Assembly (NCBI RefSeq): GCF_003002825.1
Contig: NZ_PVTE01000014.1
Coordinates: 106,013-170,012, forward strand
DNA: 64,000 nt
From: Spirosoma oryzae
GTDB taxonomy: Bacteria > Bacteroidota > Bacteroidia > Cytophagales > Spirosomataceae
Direction: 5' to 3'
Within the stretch, counting starts at the first letter, position 1. Every line of letters starts with the position of its first letter. Under the pieces are notes generated by a model. It did no database searches. It was given only the letters and a program-made list of their open reading frames with translations, and had not been told where the DNA came from. Made by a program: the position numbers and the translations under genes. Below, piece by piece: positions 62,732-64,000 of this stretch.

Positions 62732-63104
62732 GGGGACGACCGGAATTGACAGCTTGCAGAGGTCGCGGGTAAGCATGCCGGGAGTTGACGGAATTTCCCG
62801 ACCCGAACAAATCGTCAAAACAATAACTGGCGAGTATAACTACGCCATGGCTGCCTAATCCGGAGGATTAAGCAATAGCCATCGTCTCCCCAGCCTACGT
62901 GCTGCCGGCTGGATCAGGGGGCGTCGACAAGCAGCGCTGGCTCGGATAATGGTGTTGACAACGAGCGAGACAAAAATACCTACGGAAGATGCTAGGTCTG
63001 GTCTGCACCGGGCTGATTCCCGACAATCCCAAGTAGACCTAAGCATGTAGAAAGCACGTCGGTTTCCTTGACTGGACGAGAGTTCGAATCTCTCCGTCTC
63101 CACA
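62732..63104 (+). ncRNA. ssrA: Transfer-messenger RNA (tmRNA)
   Basis: The 5' end GGGGACG pairs with CGTCTCC near the 3' end (acceptor stem, discriminator A; CCA not encoded). The T-arm GAGAGTTCGAATCTCTC is complete. The tag frame is GGC GAG TAT AAC TAC GCC ATG GCT GCC TAA (62829-62858), giving a tag ending GEYNYAMAA, of the Bacteroidota GENNYALAA type. A promoter-like box is weak (about 62650). tmRNA rescues stalled ribosomes and marks the product for Clp proteases, including ClpC here. It is followed by a strong terminator and then foreign DNA. Confidence 0.97.
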
Positions 63105-63112
63105 AAAAAACC

Positions 63113-63148
63113 AAAAACCCGAAATTGACTCAATTTCGGGTTTTTTTT
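63113..63148 (+). terminator. Intrinsic terminator of ssrA
   Basis: AAAAACCCGAAATTG pairs with CAATTTCGGGTTTTT around a 3-nt loop, followed by T residues, starting 9 bp after the tmRNA end. Confidence 0.93.
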
Positions 63149-63205
63149 AGGTAGCAGTGTAACCCCGAAGTAGTAAGAGTTATCATTGATTTATAAATAA
63201 TCAAA

Positions 63206-63937
63206 ATGGATAGAAGGCAATTAATGCTATCAGAGATAGATAACTATTTAGTTGAATTTACCGGTCATATTAAGCAACAAAATGCAGCAGGTAAATATGA
63301 TATAAACAAGTTAGCAGAGAATAGGGCCGTTGGACTCCTTAACTTGATATACGGATATAAGCTAGAAAACGCTAACAATATTCTCCAAAATAATTTTCCC
63401 GCAGTTGATCTAGTTGATGCACACAACGGAGTTGTAATCCAAGTTACAGCTACTAGTGGTACAGATAAGTTTATCTATACACTAGAAAAGTTTATGGAAA
63501 ATAAACTATACAATACTTATAACCAGTTAATTATATATATACTCACAGACAAGCAAGATTCGATCTATAAAAGTACAGTAGAGAAAATCCAAAAAATACT
63601 TGATGGAAAAATCAGTTTCGACTTCAAGACCAATGTTATAGACAATAAAGGATTGGGCGCTATAATTAACGGATTTATAAATATTAAGCAAATAGGAAGT
63701 ATACATAAATTTCTTGAAAACGAATTTAAAGCAGTAAAAGACAGTAAGATAGAATTACCACAAGATTTAAACTTATTTTCTTCAAATACAGGAAACGATT
63801 TCATTGAAAGAACTTCACTCATTGAAGAAATAAATGCAAAATTTCAACGTTCAAATATTGTTTTACTTCACGGAATAAGTGGAATAGGAAAGACAGCTAT
63901 TGCTAAGAGTGTGTTGGGGAATCTAAAAAGCTGGTAG
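63206..63937 (+). pseudogene. SMEK-domain/STAND NTPase gene, cut after Walker A
   Basis: The frame encodes 243 residues. Residues about 8-150 match the SMEK domain (YLVEFTGHIKQQNAAGKYDI, then NNFPAVDLVDAHNGVVIQVTAT). A linker leads to a STAND/NB-ARC-type P-loop (LLHGISGIGKTAIAKS, about 220-236), where it stops (LKSW, stop). Complete SMEK-STAND proteins are much longer and are linked to antiviral or surveillance roles. G+C is much lower than in the core genes. The base composition changes near 63931, where an insertion sequence appears to have cut the gene. Starting ATG 63206; no clear promoter. Confidence 0.78.
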
Positions 63938-64000
63938 TCAGGTCAACTTTGTAGCGACCAAGCAACAAAAACATGACCTCTCAGTGGCAACCACTGACTG
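63938..64000 (+). mobile_element. Possible left end of an insertion sequence
   Basis: From about 63931 the sequence no longer looks like the AT-rich gene before it and a new frame opens at 63973 (ATG ACC TCT CAG TGG CAA CCA, product starting MTSQWQPLT). That start resembles IS5-family transposase N-termini (xWQPLTD type). The window ends nine codons later, so neither the right end nor the terminal inverted repeats can be verified. Confidence 0.38.

Overview
This 64-kb window is chromosomal DNA of a Bacteroidota bacterium, most likely a Cytophagales member of the Spirosoma/Fibrella/Rudanella type. The pointers are moderately high G+C, the Bacteroidota -7 promoter box TAnnTTTG upstream of several genes, a tmRNA tag ending GEYNYAMAA, the long insertion-containing IspG, several TonB-dependent receptors, many small lipoproteins and very few Shine-Dalgarno sequences. 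The genus is inferred from protein and repeat character, not from a marker gene search.

Layout. 1-3.3 kb: SPFH-domain lipoprotein, a small lipoprotein and a CPA1-type Na+/H+ antiporter. 3.3-10.9 kb: an accessory region built around dnaE. A lower-G+C two-gene module (AAA ATPase plus DUF3226 TOPRIM-like protein) sits between two direct copies of the dnaE 3' end. Directly upstream of dnaE lie three toxin-antitoxin modules (RelE type, a second RelE type with a truncated toxin, and AbiEii/DUF6922). 11-22 kb: metabolic and housekeeping genes (msrA, thioesterase, FAD oxidoreductase, zwf, rpiB, a FUSC membrane protein, an endo/exonuclease/phosphatase protein, a CvfB-like protein, a DJ-1/PfpI protein). 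22-31 kb: MRJP-like protein, glycerophosphodiesterase, a large Oar-like TonB receptor, clpC and a WbqC-like protein. 31-36 kb: LpxL-like acyltransferase, ispG and small proteins. 36-43 kb: siderophore-type TonB receptor with a Cys-motif partner, M1 aminopeptidase and a coiled-coil protein. 43-50 kb: a candidate small RNA, a PAS/GAF histidine kinase, a MocR regulator divergent from a PNPOx-family gene, then GNAT, cupin, OsmC and cupin-like genes. 50-62 kb: lipoproteins, a GH106-like rhamnosidase, a FecA-like receptor and an alpha/beta hydrolase whose nucleophile position is Asp. 62.7-64 kb: tmRNA (ssrA), followed by an AT-rich island with a SMEK/STAND NTPase gene that stops just after its Walker A motif, apparently cut by an insertion sequence running off the window.

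How it fits together. Most of the window is ordinary core genome. The accessory content sits at two anchors, dnaE and ssrA, and both carry defence-type genes. The strongest candidate for a new system is the ATPase/TOPRIM pair at 3505-5273. It resembles PARIS/OLD-type ATPase-nuclease pairs in design, has its own promoter-like box, and appears to have entered by recombination with a diverged dnaE 3' end. Intergenic space is rich in palindromic dispersed repeats of at least four families, two of which occur here as equal-length pairs (102 bp and 110 bp). A canonical promoter and an orphan intrinsic terminator bracket a structured stretch of about 245 nt at 43.15-43.4 kb that could be an unrecognised ncRNA.
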